Positions 48,853-57,965 of a stretch of DNA of 64,000 bases are shown here, in pieces. Position numbers and translations under genes: made by a program. The notes beneath the pieces were generated by a model. It made no database searches. It had not been told where the DNA came from and saw nothing but the letters and a program-made list of their open reading frames with translations. Source of the DNA: Duganella sp. Leaf126 (GTDB lineage: Bacteria > Pseudomonadota > Gammaproteobacteria > Burkholderiales > Burkholderiaceae_D). The stretch covers positions 62,001 through 126,000 of the forward strand of contig NZ_LMNW01000002.1 in assembly GCF_001423125.1 (NCBI RefSeq), given 5' to 3'. Position 1 is the stretch's first letter. Every line of letters begins with the position of its first letter.

Positions 48853-50811
48853 CTAGCGTGCAGACAGCTTTAACTGGCGGCCATCGGCAGTGTAAATGCC
48901 GCCGTTCCCGCGCAGGCAGCTGTACGCCTGCGAGTAATACCGCTTGTCGGTCAGGTTCTGGCCCGAGACCGCCAGCTCCCACTGGCCGACGGTGCGCGCG
49001 TAGCGGCCGTCGAGCGTGGTGTAGGACGGGATTCTGCCGGCGCAGCTGTTGGCAAAATCCTCGCCATAGCGCTGGTCATCGACCCACTGCACGCCGAGGT
49101 CGGCGCTGTGGCCGGTGGCCGGCACCCAGCTCAGTCGCGCGGTCACGGTGTGTTCCGGTACCAGCACCATCTGCCTGCCGGCGAAGGCGCCGCTGCGGAA
49201 CTTGGCATCGACGTACTGGTAGTGGGCGCTCACGCGCCAGTCCGGCGCGATGCGCTGCTCGGCGTCGAGTTCGAAGCCCTGGCGCCTGGTCGGGTCGAGG
49301 TTGGTGTTGGCGAAGTTGACCGGATCGTAGAAGATCTCGTCGGTCAGGTTGCTGCGGAACAGGCGCGCAGTCGCCTTGCTGGCGGCGTCGATGGCGTAGG
49401 TGGCGCCGAGTTCCAGGTCCTTCGATTTCTGCGGACGCAGTGCTTCGTTGATGACCGGCGTGTAGGCGTTTTCATCGGCGTTGGCCAGGCGGTAGCTCTG
49501 GCCGGCCTTGCCGAACACGGTCAGACCGCTCGCCGGCATATAGCTCAACTGGATTTCCCAGGCATTCAGGCCTTGCGTCAGGTTGTAGCCGGTGGTGGCG
49601 TAGCTCTGGGTATCGCGGTAGTGCTTGTCGAACAATTCGCGCCGTACACCTGCCGAAATACGGCCATCATGGACCGGATCGAAACGCAGTTCGTCACGCA
49701 GGTACACCGCTTTCGACTTCTGCTCGGCGTACGGATCGGCCGGTGCGCCGGCCACCTTGACAGTACGCTCCCACTTGGTGAAATCGGCGCCGACGAGCAG
49801 TTCGTTGACCATGCCGCGCACCGCACCGAGCTTGCGCACCCGCGGCGAGAACTGCAGCTGCCTGGTATCGAAACTGGAGACATACGGGAAGTCGGACGAC
49901 AGATAGTTCGAGTCCACGGTGCGTTTGCGGTACGACAGTTCTGCCGCCAGGTCGTGGCCATCGAGACGGTAGGCGCCGAATCCGGTCAGGCGGTCGCTGT
50001 CGAGGGCGCCGTAGTCATTTGGCGAGAAGGTCTGACGCGGATTGGCCTTGAACTGCGCTTCGGTCAGCGCACCGGGCAGGCGCGAGTCCTGGCGTGCGCC
50101 CTCGTAGCGCACACCCACGCGACCGGCGTCGGTGTGCCATTGCAGGCCGCCGCTCAGTTGCGACTGGCGGAATGCGTTGTTGTCGCGGTAGTTGTCGGTG
50201 CGCTGGTGGCCGGCGCTGACATCGGCCGAGAAATCGGACCACGACTGCGCCATGGAAGCACGGGCCTCGCCGGCATGGAAGCTGCCGCCTTCGACGAACA
50301 CGGAGCCGCTGCCGGCGCGCTGGTCGGGACGTTTGGTGACAATATTGATCACGCCACCGGTGGCGCCGTCGCCGTACAGCACGCTGGCGCCGCCGCGCGT
50401 GATCTCGATGCGCTCGACGCTGTCGATCGGGATGGTGGACAGCACCGGATTGCGCAATTCGTTTTCCGACAGCCGCACGCCATCGACCACGATCACCATG
50501 TTCTGGGCGCTGTTGGTGCCAAAGCCGCGCAGGTCGAGCGTGAAGTCCGGGCTGCCATCGAGGCTCTGGCGGCCGAACACGCCGCCGATCTTGCGGATCG
50601 CGGCGTTCACGTCGCTGGCGCCGGCGCGGCGGATCTCGTCGGCCGTGATGACGGTGGCGCCGATGGGCGCGAGCGACGGATCGGCATCGAAACGGGCGCC
50701 GGTGATGACGACCGGCGACAGCGCCTGGGGCACTTGCGCCACAGCGGCAGGGGCGATGAAACAGAGGGAAACGGCGGCAGCGAGCAGGCGCGGACGAAGT
50801 GCAGAAGACAT
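48853..50811 (-). CDS. TonB-dependent receptor (BtuB/colicin-receptor-like), 652 aa
   Basis: An outer-membrane 22-strand barrel with plug. The signal peptide ends at VAQVPQ (~25). The TonB-box-like LSPVVITGAR follows. The plug has AIRKIGGVFGRQS, LDLRGFGTNSAQNMVIVVDGVRL, IDSVERIEITRGGASVLYGDGATGGVINIVTK (in parts), and the barrel runs to the C-terminus LKLSAR. The plug motifs resemble BtuB and small iron-chelate receptors. The substrate is not evident: no cobalamin riboswitch or clear Fur box was found in the short upstream gap. The ATG at 50811 fits the signal peptide. A MITE lies just downstream. Confidence 0.92.
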   Translation of the reverse strand: MSSALRPRLLAAAVSLCFIAPAAVAQVPQALSPVVITGARFDADPSLAPIGATVITADEIRRAGASDVNAAIRKIGGVFGRQSLDGSPDFTLDLRGFGTNSAQNMVIVVDGVRLSENELRNPVLSTIPIDSVERIEITRGGASVLYGDGATGGVINIVTKRPDQRAGSGSVFVEGGSFHAGEARASMAQSWSDFSADVSAGHQRTDNYRDNNAFRQSQLSGGLQWHTDAGRVGVRYEGARQDSRLPGALTEAQFKANPRQTFSPNDYGALDSDRLTGFGAYRLDGHDLAAELSYRKRTVDSNYLSSDFPYVSSFDTRQLQFSPRVRKLGAVRGMVNELLVGADFTKWERTVKVAGAPADPYAEQKSKAVYLRDELRFDPVHDGRISAGVRRELFDKHYRDTQSYATTGYNLTQGLNAWEIQLSYMPASGLTVFGKAGQSYRLANADENAYTPVINEALRPQKSKDLELGATYAIDAASKATARLFRSNLTDEIFYDPVNFANTNLDPTRRQGFELDAEQRIAPDWRVSAHYQYVDAKFRSGAFAGRQMVLVPEHTVTARLSWVPATGHSADLGVQWVDDQRYGEDFANSCAGRIPSYTTLDGRYARTVGQWELAVSGQNLTDKRYYSQAYSCLRGNGGIYTADGRQLKLSAR

Positions 50812-50974
50812 GGGATGGATGACCAGTAAAACGGGAAGGCGCACATTATACGCGTGATATTTTGCACGTCCTTCAGCATCCATATTTTGGATGGAACCTA
50901 TCCATTTTTTCGCCATTGTCGAGCCGACCGCGCGGCCCTATATTGGTCAATTGAATCGACCCGGAGTGCAAGCC

Positions 50975-51775
50975 ATGTCTACCACCCTCCCCACCTATTT
51001 CCTGTCCCACGGCGGCGGCCCCTGGCCGTTCATGATGGACCAGGTCGGCCACCTGTACGCGCAGCTCGACGCATCGCTGCGCGACATCCCGCGCCAGATC
51101 GGCGGCAAGCCGCGTGCGGTGCTGGTCATTACCGCCCACTGGGAAGGGCGCGACTTCCTGCTGTCGTCGTCGGCCAGCCCCCCGATGATCTACGACTACG
51201 GCGGCTTCCCGCCGCACACCTACCAGGTGCAGTACCCGGCACCCGGCTCGCCCGCGCTGGCCGCACGCGTGCAGGCGCTGCTGCAGGCCGGCGGCCACCC
51301 GGCAACGCTCGACGACGGACGCGGCTTCGACCACGGCACCTTCAGCGCCATGGTGCCGGTGTTCCCGCAAGCGGACGTGCCGATCGTCCAGCTCTCGCTC
51401 AAGCACGGCCTCGACGCGCGCACCCATATCGAGGCCGGGCGGCTGCTGGCGCCATTGCGCGACGAAGGGGTGCTGATCGTGGGCAGCGGCCTCAGTTACC
51501 ACAACCTGCGCGCCTTCAACGCCCAGGGCGCGGCCGCGTCGCACGCGTTTGACAACTGGCTGCGCGCGACGATGGCGCTGCCGCCGGGCGAGCGCACCCG
51601 GGCCCTGATCGACTGGGAACGGGCACCGGGCGCGCGCATGGCGCACCCGCGCGAGGAGCATTTGTTACCGTTGATGGTGGTGCTGGGGGCGGCCGAGCAG
51701 GCGGCGGCCAGCGTGCCGTACCACGAAGACGCGTTCATGGGGGCGCTGGCGGTCAGCAGCGTCCGCTTCGGCTAG
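50975..51775 (+). CDS. class III extradiol dioxygenase, 4,5-DOPA dioxygenase type, 266 aa
   Basis: Belongs to the LigB-fold DODA family (YgiD in E. coli), non-haem enzymes that open catechol rings. Visible motifs: LPTYFLSHGGGPWPF (His), VLVITAHWEG (His), YDYGGFPPHTYQVQYPAPG, GRGFDHGTFSAMVPVFP (His), GSGLSYHNLRAF (His), and the C-terminal REEHLLPLMVVLGAA. The ATG at 50975 follows GGAG. It stands divergent from the TonB receptor with no pathway neighbours, so the physiological substrate is unknown. Confidence 0.92.
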   Translation: MSTTLPTYFLSHGGGPWPFMMDQVGHLYAQLDASLRDIPRQIGGKPRAVLVITAHWEGRDFLLSSSASPPMIYDYGGFPPHTYQVQYPAPGSPALAARVQALLQAGGHPATLDDGRGFDHGTFSAMVPVFPQADVPIVQLSLKHGLDARTHIEAGRLLAPLRDEGVLIVGSGLSYHNLRAFNAQGAAASHAFDNWLRATMALPPGERTRALIDWERAPGARMAHPREEHLLPLMVVLGAAEQAAASVPYHEDAFMGALAVSSVRFG

Positions 51776-51849
51776 CAGGCCGCTGCGCCGGCGCCGGAAC
51801 GCGATGCCCGCCTGGGCGGACCTGGCGGCTTCAAGGGCCGCCGGCGCGA

Positions 51850-52800
51850 TCACGTCCCGCGCTTGCCATTGGCGGCGTTGCGCGCCTTTTCCGCTGCTGC
51901 AGCGGCCTTTTCCGCATTCCTGATCGCCATCTCCGCCTCGTGCGCGGCCAGACGCTCGGTGCGCGAGGCTGGCGTTTCGAGCGAGATCCGTCCCAGCACG
52001 CCGCTGCGGTAATCGCCGAGGAAGGTGTGCGACGCCTTTTCGAAGTCGTAATCGCCGCCCTTCTGGCGGAAACCGCGCTTGGCTGCAATGCCTTCCACCA
52101 CGGCGATGCCGTCGAAGCTGGCGATGTCCTTGAAGCCGTACCGCGCCACCAGCAGGTCCGGGTAGTAGCGCAGCATCTCGTCGGCCAGGTACACGGCCAC
52201 TTCTTCCTCGATCAGGGCATTCGAGCCGATGGCGTGGCTCGCTGCCAGCATCAGGCCGTCGGTGGGCAGCGCGATCTTCGGCCACAGCATGCCCGGGGTA
52301 TCGACCAGGATGGTGTTCTTGTCGAGGTAGAGCTTCTGCTGCTGCTTGGTGACGGCCGGCTCGTCGCCGACCTTTGCCACGCGTTTTTTCAGCAGGGCGT
52401 TCATCAGCGTTGACTTGCCGACATTGGGGATCCCCATGATCATGATGCGCAGCGGCTTGGTCGGCACGCTGCGGTGCGGCGCCAGCTTGCGCGCCAGGTC
52501 GATCACGCGCGCCACGTCGGCCGGCTTCTTGGTCGTCATCGGATACGCGGTCACGCCTTCCTGGGCGTTGTAGAAGTCGGCCCACTGGGCGGTGGCTGCC
52601 GGGTCGGCCAGATCGGTCTTGTTGAGGATTTTCAGGCATGGCCGCTGGCGGAACTTGCGCAGCTCGGCCACCATGGGATTGGTGCTGGCCTCGGGCAGGC
52701 GCGCATCGACCACTTCGATCACCAGATCGATGTTTTCCATCTGCTCGGCCGCCTTTTTCTTGGCGGCGTTCATATGCCCCGGGTACCATTGTATCGACAT
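51850..52800 (-). CDS. ylqF: ribosome biogenesis GTPase YlqF/RbgA, 316 aa
   Basis: A circularly permuted GTPase: G4 (NKTD, ~63) and G5-like come before G1 (GIPNVGKST, ~129), then G3 (DTPGML). It opens with QWYPGHMNAAKKKAAEQ, diagnostic of the YlqF family, which assists late 50S subunit assembly. A C-terminal domain (~190-290, GSNALIEEEVAVYLADEML, FLGDYRSGVLGRISLE) follows. The end is an Ala/Lys-rich tail. Start ATG 52800 is supported by the conserved N-terminus. It is divergent from the OPT transporter. Confidence 0.93.
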   Translation of the reverse strand: MSIQWYPGHMNAAKKKAAEQMENIDLVIEVVDARLPEASTNPMVAELRKFRQRPCLKILNKTDLADPAATAQWADFYNAQEGVTAYPMTTKKPADVARVIDLARKLAPHRSVPTKPLRIMIMGIPNVGKSTLMNALLKKRVAKVGDEPAVTKQQQKLYLDKNTILVDTPGMLWPKIALPTDGLMLAASHAIGSNALIEEEVAVYLADEMLRYYPDLLVARYGFKDIASFDGIAVVEGIAAKRGFRQKGGDYDFEKASHTFLGDYRSGVLGRISLETPASRTERLAAHEAEMAIRNAEKAAAAAEKARNAANGKRGT

Positions 52801-52931
52801 GCTCTGACCTTCAAAATCGTTCTGACAATCCGCTATTTTACCTGCTGGCCGGGGCAGGATTCGGATATCATGGTCCGTCTGGCGTTTTAATAACCATATA
52901 AACAATATTGTCATCCGGAGTGAGTTTGAAG

Positions 52932-54920
52932 ATGAATAGTGCGGCATTATCCAATCCCAGGGAAATCACCATCCGCGGGATTGCCCTCGGCATTCTGATC
53001 ACGCTGGTATTTACGGCAGCGCAGGTGTACCTGGGCCTGAAAGTCGGTCTCACCTTCGCCACCTCGATACCGGCAGCGGTGATCTCGATGGCGCTGCTCT
53101 CGGCATTCAAGAACGCCACCATCCAGGAAAACAACATCGTCCAGACCATCGCGTCGGCCGCCGGCACGCTGGCCTCGGTGATCTTCGTGCTGCCCGGCCT
53201 GCTGATGGTCGGCTGGTGGACCCACATCCCGTTCTGGCCCACCTTTGGCGCCTGCGCCGTGGGCGGCGTGCTGGGCGTGATGTACACGGTGCCGCTGCGC
53301 CGCGCGCTGGTGTCGCAATCGACGCTGCCCTACCCGGAAGGCGTGGCGGCGGCCGAAGTGCTCAAGGTGGGCACCGCCACGCGCGCCGGCGCGCAAGAAG
53401 GCAAGGCAGGCCTGCGCGCCGTGCTGCTGGGCGCCATCGCCTCGGCGGTCATGGCTGCCGGCGCCGCCGCCAAGCTGATGGCCGGTGAACTGAGCATCTA
53501 TTTCCGTACCAGCGCCACCGGCGCCACGGGCCTCGGCGCGGCCGGTTCGCTGGCGCTGGTCGGCGCCGGTCACCTGATGGGCATCACGGTCGGTGTGGCC
53601 ATGCTGGTCGGCTTGGTGATCGCCTGGGGCATGCTGGTGCCGTGGCTGACCACATTGGCGCCCGCTGCCGCCGGCATGGACGCCGCCGGCCACGCGCTGT
53701 CGATCTGGGCCAAGGAAGTGCGCATGATCGGCGCCGGCGTGATTGGCGTGGCCGCCATCATCACGCTGGCCGGCCTGGCCAAGCCCATCATCGGCGGCCT
53801 CAAATCGGCGATGGACACGGCGCGCCGCGCCAAGCTCGAAGGCGCCGTCATCGACCGTACCGAACAGGACATCCCGATCTTCATCGTCGGCCTGGTGACG
53901 CTGCTGGCGATGGTGCCGGCCGGCTGGCTGCTGGCCAGCTTCCTGCAGGGCGGTCCCCTGGCGTCGCTGTCGCTGCCGCTGGTGGCGGTCGGTGTCGGCT
54001 ACATCCTGGTGGCCGGCGTGTTTGCCGCAGCCGTCTGCGGCTACATGGCAGGCCTGATCGGCTCGTCCAACTCGCCCGTGTCGGGCATCGCCATCCTCAC
54101 CATCCTCGGCGCCGCGCTCACCGTCGGCATGGTGGGGCGCAGCGTGATGGGACCGGAAGTGGCGCATGCGCTGGTTGCCTATGCGCTGTTCGTCACCACC
54201 GTGGTGCTGGCCGTGGCCGTGATCGGCAACGACAACCTGCAGGACCTGAAAACCGGCCAGCTGGTCAACGCCACGCCGTGGAAACAGCAGGTGGCGCTGC
54301 TGATCGGCGTGTTCGCCGGTTCGTGCGTGGTGCCGCCGGTGGTGGAACTGCTCAACCATGCCAACGGTTTCGTCGGTGCGCCGAACCTCGATGCGATCTC
54401 CGACCAGCCGCTGGCGGCGCCGCAGGCGCTGCTCATTTCCACGCTGGCCAAGGGCGTGATCGGCGGCGACCTGCAGTGGAACCTGATCGGCTACGGCGCC
54501 CTGATCGGCCTGGGCCTGGTGCTGGTCAACTTCGTGCTGAAGAAGGCATCGCACGACAAATACAGCCTGCCGCCGCTGGGCGTGGGCCTGGCGATCTACC
54601 TGCCCAGCGCCGTGATCACGCCGGTGGTGCTGGGCGCGGTGCTCGGCTACTACTTCGAGAAAGCGGTCGGCCATTCGGCGGCCGGCGAAACCGCCAAGCG
54701 TCTGGCGGTGCTGATCATGTCGGGCTTCATCGTGGGCGAAAGCCTGTTCAACGTGGCGCTGGCCGGGCTGATCGTGGTCTCGGGCCAGGGCGAACCGCTG
54801 GCCATTACTACCTCGCTGACCGAAGCGCACACCATGCTGATCTCGCTGGTGGTGGCGGCGTTTGCCATCGTCGGCCTGTACCGCTGGGCCGGCAAGCAGG
54901 GCAGGCTGGTGGCGGGCTGA
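52932..54920 (+). CDS. OPT family oligopeptide transporter, 662 aa
   Basis: About fifteen membrane helices over the full length. The family opening is visible as EITIRGIALGILITLVFTAAQVYLGLKVGLTFATSIPAAVIS (in parts) and NIVQTIASAAGT. TLPYPEGVAAAEVLKVG and later GSSNSPVSGIAI, NDNLQDLKTGQLVNATPWKQQ and GVGLAIYLPSAVITPV follow, all typical of prokaryotic OPT members. It imports peptides or metal chelates by proton symport. ATG 52932 is 11 bases from GGAG; TTG 52926 is an alternative with better spacing. No regulator is adjacent. Confidence 0.92.
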   Translation: MNSAALSNPREITIRGIALGILITLVFTAAQVYLGLKVGLTFATSIPAAVISMALLSAFKNATIQENNIVQTIASAAGTLASVIFVLPGLLMVGWWTHIPFWPTFGACAVGGVLGVMYTVPLRRALVSQSTLPYPEGVAAAEVLKVGTATRAGAQEGKAGLRAVLLGAIASAVMAAGAAAKLMAGELSIYFRTSATGATGLGAAGSLALVGAGHLMGITVGVAMLVGLVIAWGMLVPWLTTLAPAAAGMDAAGHALSIWAKEVRMIGAGVIGVAAIITLAGLAKPIIGGLKSAMDTARRAKLEGAVIDRTEQDIPIFIVGLVTLLAMVPAGWLLASFLQGGPLASLSLPLVAVGVGYILVAGVFAAAVCGYMAGLIGSSNSPVSGIAILTILGAALTVGMVGRSVMGPEVAHALVAYALFVTTVVLAVAVIGNDNLQDLKTGQLVNATPWKQQVALLIGVFAGSCVVPPVVELLNHANGFVGAPNLDAISDQPLAAPQALLISTLAKGVIGGDLQWNLIGYGALIGLGLVLVNFVLKKASHDKYSLPPLGVGLAIYLPSAVITPVVLGAVLGYYFEKAVGHSAAGETAKRLAVLIMSGFIVGESLFNVALAGLIVVSGQGEPLAITTSLTEAHTMLISLVVAAFAIVGLYRWAGKQGRLVAG

Positions 54921-55014
54921 ATCTGCGGCTGCGCGCCCGGCAGCATGCTGGCCGGGCGCGTGGCCACGGGGCCGGGCGGCGCTGCCGGCACTGCGGCCGG
55001 ACCCGCTTCCCGAT

Positions 55015-55941
55015 TCAGATTTCGGCCAGCGCCTTCAGGTGGGCCACCACGCTGCGGCCCAGCGCCGAGAGGTTGTAGCCGCCCTCGAGGCAGCTGACGA
55101 TGCGCCCGCCGGCGTAGCGGCGGGCGATGTCCATGATCTGCTCGGTGATCCAGGCGTAATCCGCTTCCACCAGGCCCATGCCGCCCAGGTCGTCCTCGCG
55201 GTGGGCGTCGAAGCCGGCCGAAATAAAAACCATCTCGGGCTTGAATGCATGCAGCGCCGGCAGCCATTGCTCGGTGACGATGCGGCGCACGTCGTCGCCC
55301 TTCGAGGCCAGCGGCAGCGGCACGTTGACGCGGTTGGGCGTGACCGGCAGCGGTTCGTTATACGGAAAGAACGGGTACTGAAAGAAGCTTGCCATCAGCA
55401 CGCGCGGCTCGTCGCGGAACGCTTCCTCGGTGCCGTTGCCGTGGTGGACGTCGAAATCGATGATCGCCACCCGCGCCAGACCGCGCGCGTCGAGCGCGTG
55501 GCGGGCGGCGATGGCGACGTTGTTGAACAGGCAGAAGCCCATCGGCTCGGACGCGCGCGCGTGGTGGCCGGGCGGGCGCACCGAGCAGAAAGCGTTGTCG
55601 ATCTCGCCGTCGATCACGGCGTCGGTGGCCGCCACCGCCGCACCGGCCGCGCGCTGCGCCGCCAGCCAGCTCCAGGCGTTGAGGGCAGTGTCGCCGTCGA
55701 GCGGATAGGTATCGCCGGCCGCCGGCACGTTGTCGCGGATGATGGCGATGGCATTGCGGGTGTGGTTGCGTTCGAGATCGGCAATGGCCACCAGCGGTGC
55801 CTCGCGGTGGTCGAGCAGGTCGCTGATGTGGGAGCCGATCAACTGGTCGGCAATCGCCTGCAGCCGCGCGGGCGACTCGGGATGCCACTCCCCCATGTCG
55901 TGGCGCTGGCAGTCGGGATGGCTGTAGATGGCGGTGGTCAT
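55015..55941 (-). CDS. histone-deacetylase family (class II-like) deacetylase, 308 aa
   Basis: A zinc-dependent amidohydrolase related to HDACs, AcuC and acetylpolyamine amidohydrolases. Motifs: HPDCQRHDMGEWHPESPARLQAI (in parts), SVRPPGHHA (the two active-site His), GFCLFNNVAIAA, IIDFDVHHGNGTEEAF (zinc Asp and His), ISAGFDAHREDDLGGM (second zinc Asp) and CLEGGYNLSAL. All catalytic residues are present. The natural substrate is unknown. ATG 55941 starts the conserved region. It faces the MoxR operon across 92 bp. Confidence 0.93.
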   Translation of the reverse strand: MTTAIYSHPDCQRHDMGEWHPESPARLQAIADQLIGSHISDLLDHREAPLVAIADLERNHTRNAIAIIRDNVPAAGDTYPLDGDTALNAWSWLAAQRAAGAAVAATDAVIDGEIDNAFCSVRPPGHHARASEPMGFCLFNNVAIAARHALDARGLARVAIIDFDVHHGNGTEEAFRDEPRVLMASFFQYPFFPYNEPLPVTPNRVNVPLPLASKGDDVRRIVTEQWLPALHAFKPEMVFISAGFDAHREDDLGGMGLVEADYAWITEQIMDIARRYAGGRIVSCLEGGYNLSALGRSVVAHLKALAEI

Positions 55942-56033
55942 GACTCTGTTGTGTCTCCGGCGCAGTTTCTCGCATAGAATCGACCCTACGTCGGACCGGT
56001 CCATGCTTTCTATGCGCTAATCTACCACACATC

Positions 56034-56954
56034 ATGACCACAAAATTACACGCGGCGGCACGGCAGATAGGCGAGATCATCGTCGGCAAGGACGTGCAGA
56101 TCCGCCAGGCGCTGGCCTGCCTGCTGGCCGGCGGCCACCTGCTGGTCGAAGACGTGCCGGGCGTGGGCAAGACCACGCTGGCGCAGGCGCTGGCCATCTC
56201 GCTGGGCCTGCGTTTCAACCGCATCCAGTTCACCAGCGACCTGCTGCCGGCCGACGTCAACGGCATCTCGATCTACGACCGCGAGCAGAACGGCTTCGTG
56301 TTCCATCCCGGCCCGGTGTTTACCCAGGTACTGCTGGCCGACGAAATCAACCGCGCCACGCCCAAGACCCAGTCCGGCCTGCTCGAGGCGATGGAAGAAC
56401 GCCAGGTCAGCGCCGATGGCGTCACGCGGCCGCTGCCCGCGCCGTTCTTCGTGATCGCCACACAGAATCCCACCCACCAGGTCGGCACCTTCCCGCTGCC
56501 GGAGTCGCAGCTCGACCGTTTTCTGATGTGCCTGTCGCTCGGCTACCCGGACGCCGCCGCCGAACGCGCGCTGCTGCTGGGCGAGGACCGGCGCGCCCTG
56601 CTCAAGACGCTGCCGGCGGCCATGACGGCCAGCGAGCTGGCCGCCGCCCAGGCCGCGCTGCGCGCGCTGCACGTGGCGCCCGCGCTGGCCGACTACGTGC
56701 AGCGGCTGGCCGCCGCCTCGCGCCACGACGGCCTGTTCGCCGAGGGGCTGAGCCCGCGCGCCGCCATCGCCCTGCTGCAGGCGGCGCGCGCCTGGGCCGC
56801 GCTCGAAGGCCGCAACCACGTGCTGCCCGAGGACGTGCAGGCGGTGCTGGCACCCGTCTGCACGCACCGCCTGCGCCCGGCCAGGGCGGCCCACGGCGCA
56901 GCGCTGGCCAGCGGCGACCTGGTGCTGCAGTGGCAGGCCTCGGTGCCGGTGTAG
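56034..56954 (+). CDS. MoxR-family AAA+ ATPase, 306 aa
   Basis: Walker A GVGKTTLAQAL (~42-52), sensor/Walker B VLLADEINRATPKTQSGLLEAMEE (in parts), FFVIATQNP (sensor 1) and DRFLMCLSLGYP are the MoxR signature. A C-terminal helical lid (SPRAAIALLQAARAWAALEGR) follows. MoxR proteins act as chaperones for DUF58/VWA partners. It begins a four-gene operon with DUF58, TgpA and MltB. Confidence 0.94.
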   Translation: MTTKLHAAARQIGEIIVGKDVQIRQALACLLAGGHLLVEDVPGVGKTTLAQALAISLGLRFNRIQFTSDLLPADVNGISIYDREQNGFVFHPGPVFTQVLLADEINRATPKTQSGLLEAMEERQVSADGVTRPLPAPFFVIATQNPTHQVGTFPLPESQLDRFLMCLSLGYPDAAAERALLLGEDRRALLKTLPAAMTASELAAAQAALRALHVAPALADYVQRLAAASRHDGLFAEGLSPRAAIALLQAARAWAALEGRNHVLPEDVQAVLAPVCTHRLRPARAAHGAALASGDLVLQWQASVPV

Positions 56955-56960
56955 GCGGTC

Positions 56961-57965
56961 ATGGCGGCCCGGGCCCGGTGGCAGACGTGGTACCGCGAAC
57001 GCCGTGAACGGTGGCTGCGCCAGCGCGAGGATCACGCGGCCGACGGCATCACCCTCACCGCGCGCCGCGTGTACATCCTGCCCACCCGCCCCGGACTGGC
57101 GTTTACCGTCCTGCTGCTGATCATGCTGATCGGCGCCCTTAATTACAACCTGGGCCTCGGCTTCGCGCTGACATTCTTTACCGGCGCCTGCGCCGTGGCC
57201 GACATGTTCCTCACCAACCGCAACCTGGTGCAGCTGCAGCTGACGCCCGGCCGGGCGGCGCCCGTGTTTGCGGGCGAACAGGCGCAGTTCGCGCTGCAGC
57301 TGCACAACCCCACCCGGCGCGACCGGTTTGCGATCCAGGTCGGCTTCGAGCACGCCGCCGCGCCCGCCCATGCCGTCGATGTGGCGGCCGGCGCCGGCAG
57401 CGCCGTGGTGCTGTCGGCGCCGGCGCCGGTACGCGGCTGGCTGCCCGCGCCGCGCATCCGCCTGGCCACCAGCTTTCCGCTCGGGCTGTTTCGCGCCTGG
57501 GCCTACTGGAAGCCGCCCGCGCCCGCGATGGCCGTGCTGGTGTACCCGGCGCCGGAAATGCCGGCATTGCCGCTGCCGTCGCGCGGCGCGGCCAGCGAGG
57601 ACGGTCACGGCGCCGTGGGCCTCGACAATTTCGCCGGCATCCGCGCCTACCAGCAGGGCGATCCGCTGCGCCACCTGGCCTGGCGCCAGATCGCGCGCCA
57701 CGATCCGGCGCTGGGCGGACACCTGGTGACCAAGCAGTTCGACGGCGGCGCGGTCGCGGAACTGGCGCTCGACCTGGCCGACCTGCCTGCCCACCTCGAC
57801 CTCGAACTGCGGCTGTCGCGCCTGACGCAGTGGGTGCTGCAAGCGGAGCTGCGCGCCCTGCCCTACCGCCTGCGTATCGGCGCCGACAGCCACGGCCCGG
57901 GCACCGGCGCCGCCCACCGCGCCGCCTGCCTGCGCGCGCTGGCGCTGTACCGGGCGCCGGCATGA
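56961..57965 (+). CDS. DUF58 domain membrane protein, 334 aa
   Basis: A basic N-terminus, then two close membrane helices (~36-80, ILPTRPGLAFTVLLLIMLIGALNYNLGLGFALTFF, in parts). A beta-rich domain leads to the DUF58 core around DNFAGIRAYQQGDPLRHLAWRQIARHD. The DxxGxRxYQ-x4-R-x-I-W-like motif is present. The protein normally pairs with MoxR and transglutaminase genes. It starts 6 bp after moxR and ends in an ATGA overlap with tgpA, so the three are translated together. Confidence 0.92.
   Translation: MAARARWQTWYRERRERWLRQREDHAADGITLTARRVYILPTRPGLAFTVLLLIMLIGALNYNLGLGFALTFFTGACAVADMFLTNRNLVQLQLTPGRAAPVFAGEQAQFALQLHNPTRRDRFAIQVGFEHAAAPAHAVDVAAGAGSAVVLSAPAPVRGWLPAPRIRLATSFPLGLFRAWAYWKPPAPAMAVLVYPAPEMPALPLPSRGAASEDGHGAVGLDNFAGIRAYQQGDPLRHLAWRQIARHDPALGGHLVTKQFDGGAVAELALDLADLPAHLDLELRLSRLTQWVLQAELRALPYRLRIGADSHGPGTGAAHRAACLRALALYRAPA

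Noticed and set aside
50812-50974. Cobalamin riboswitch before the BtuB-like receptor
   Set aside because: The gap is too short and the B12-box pattern is not present.
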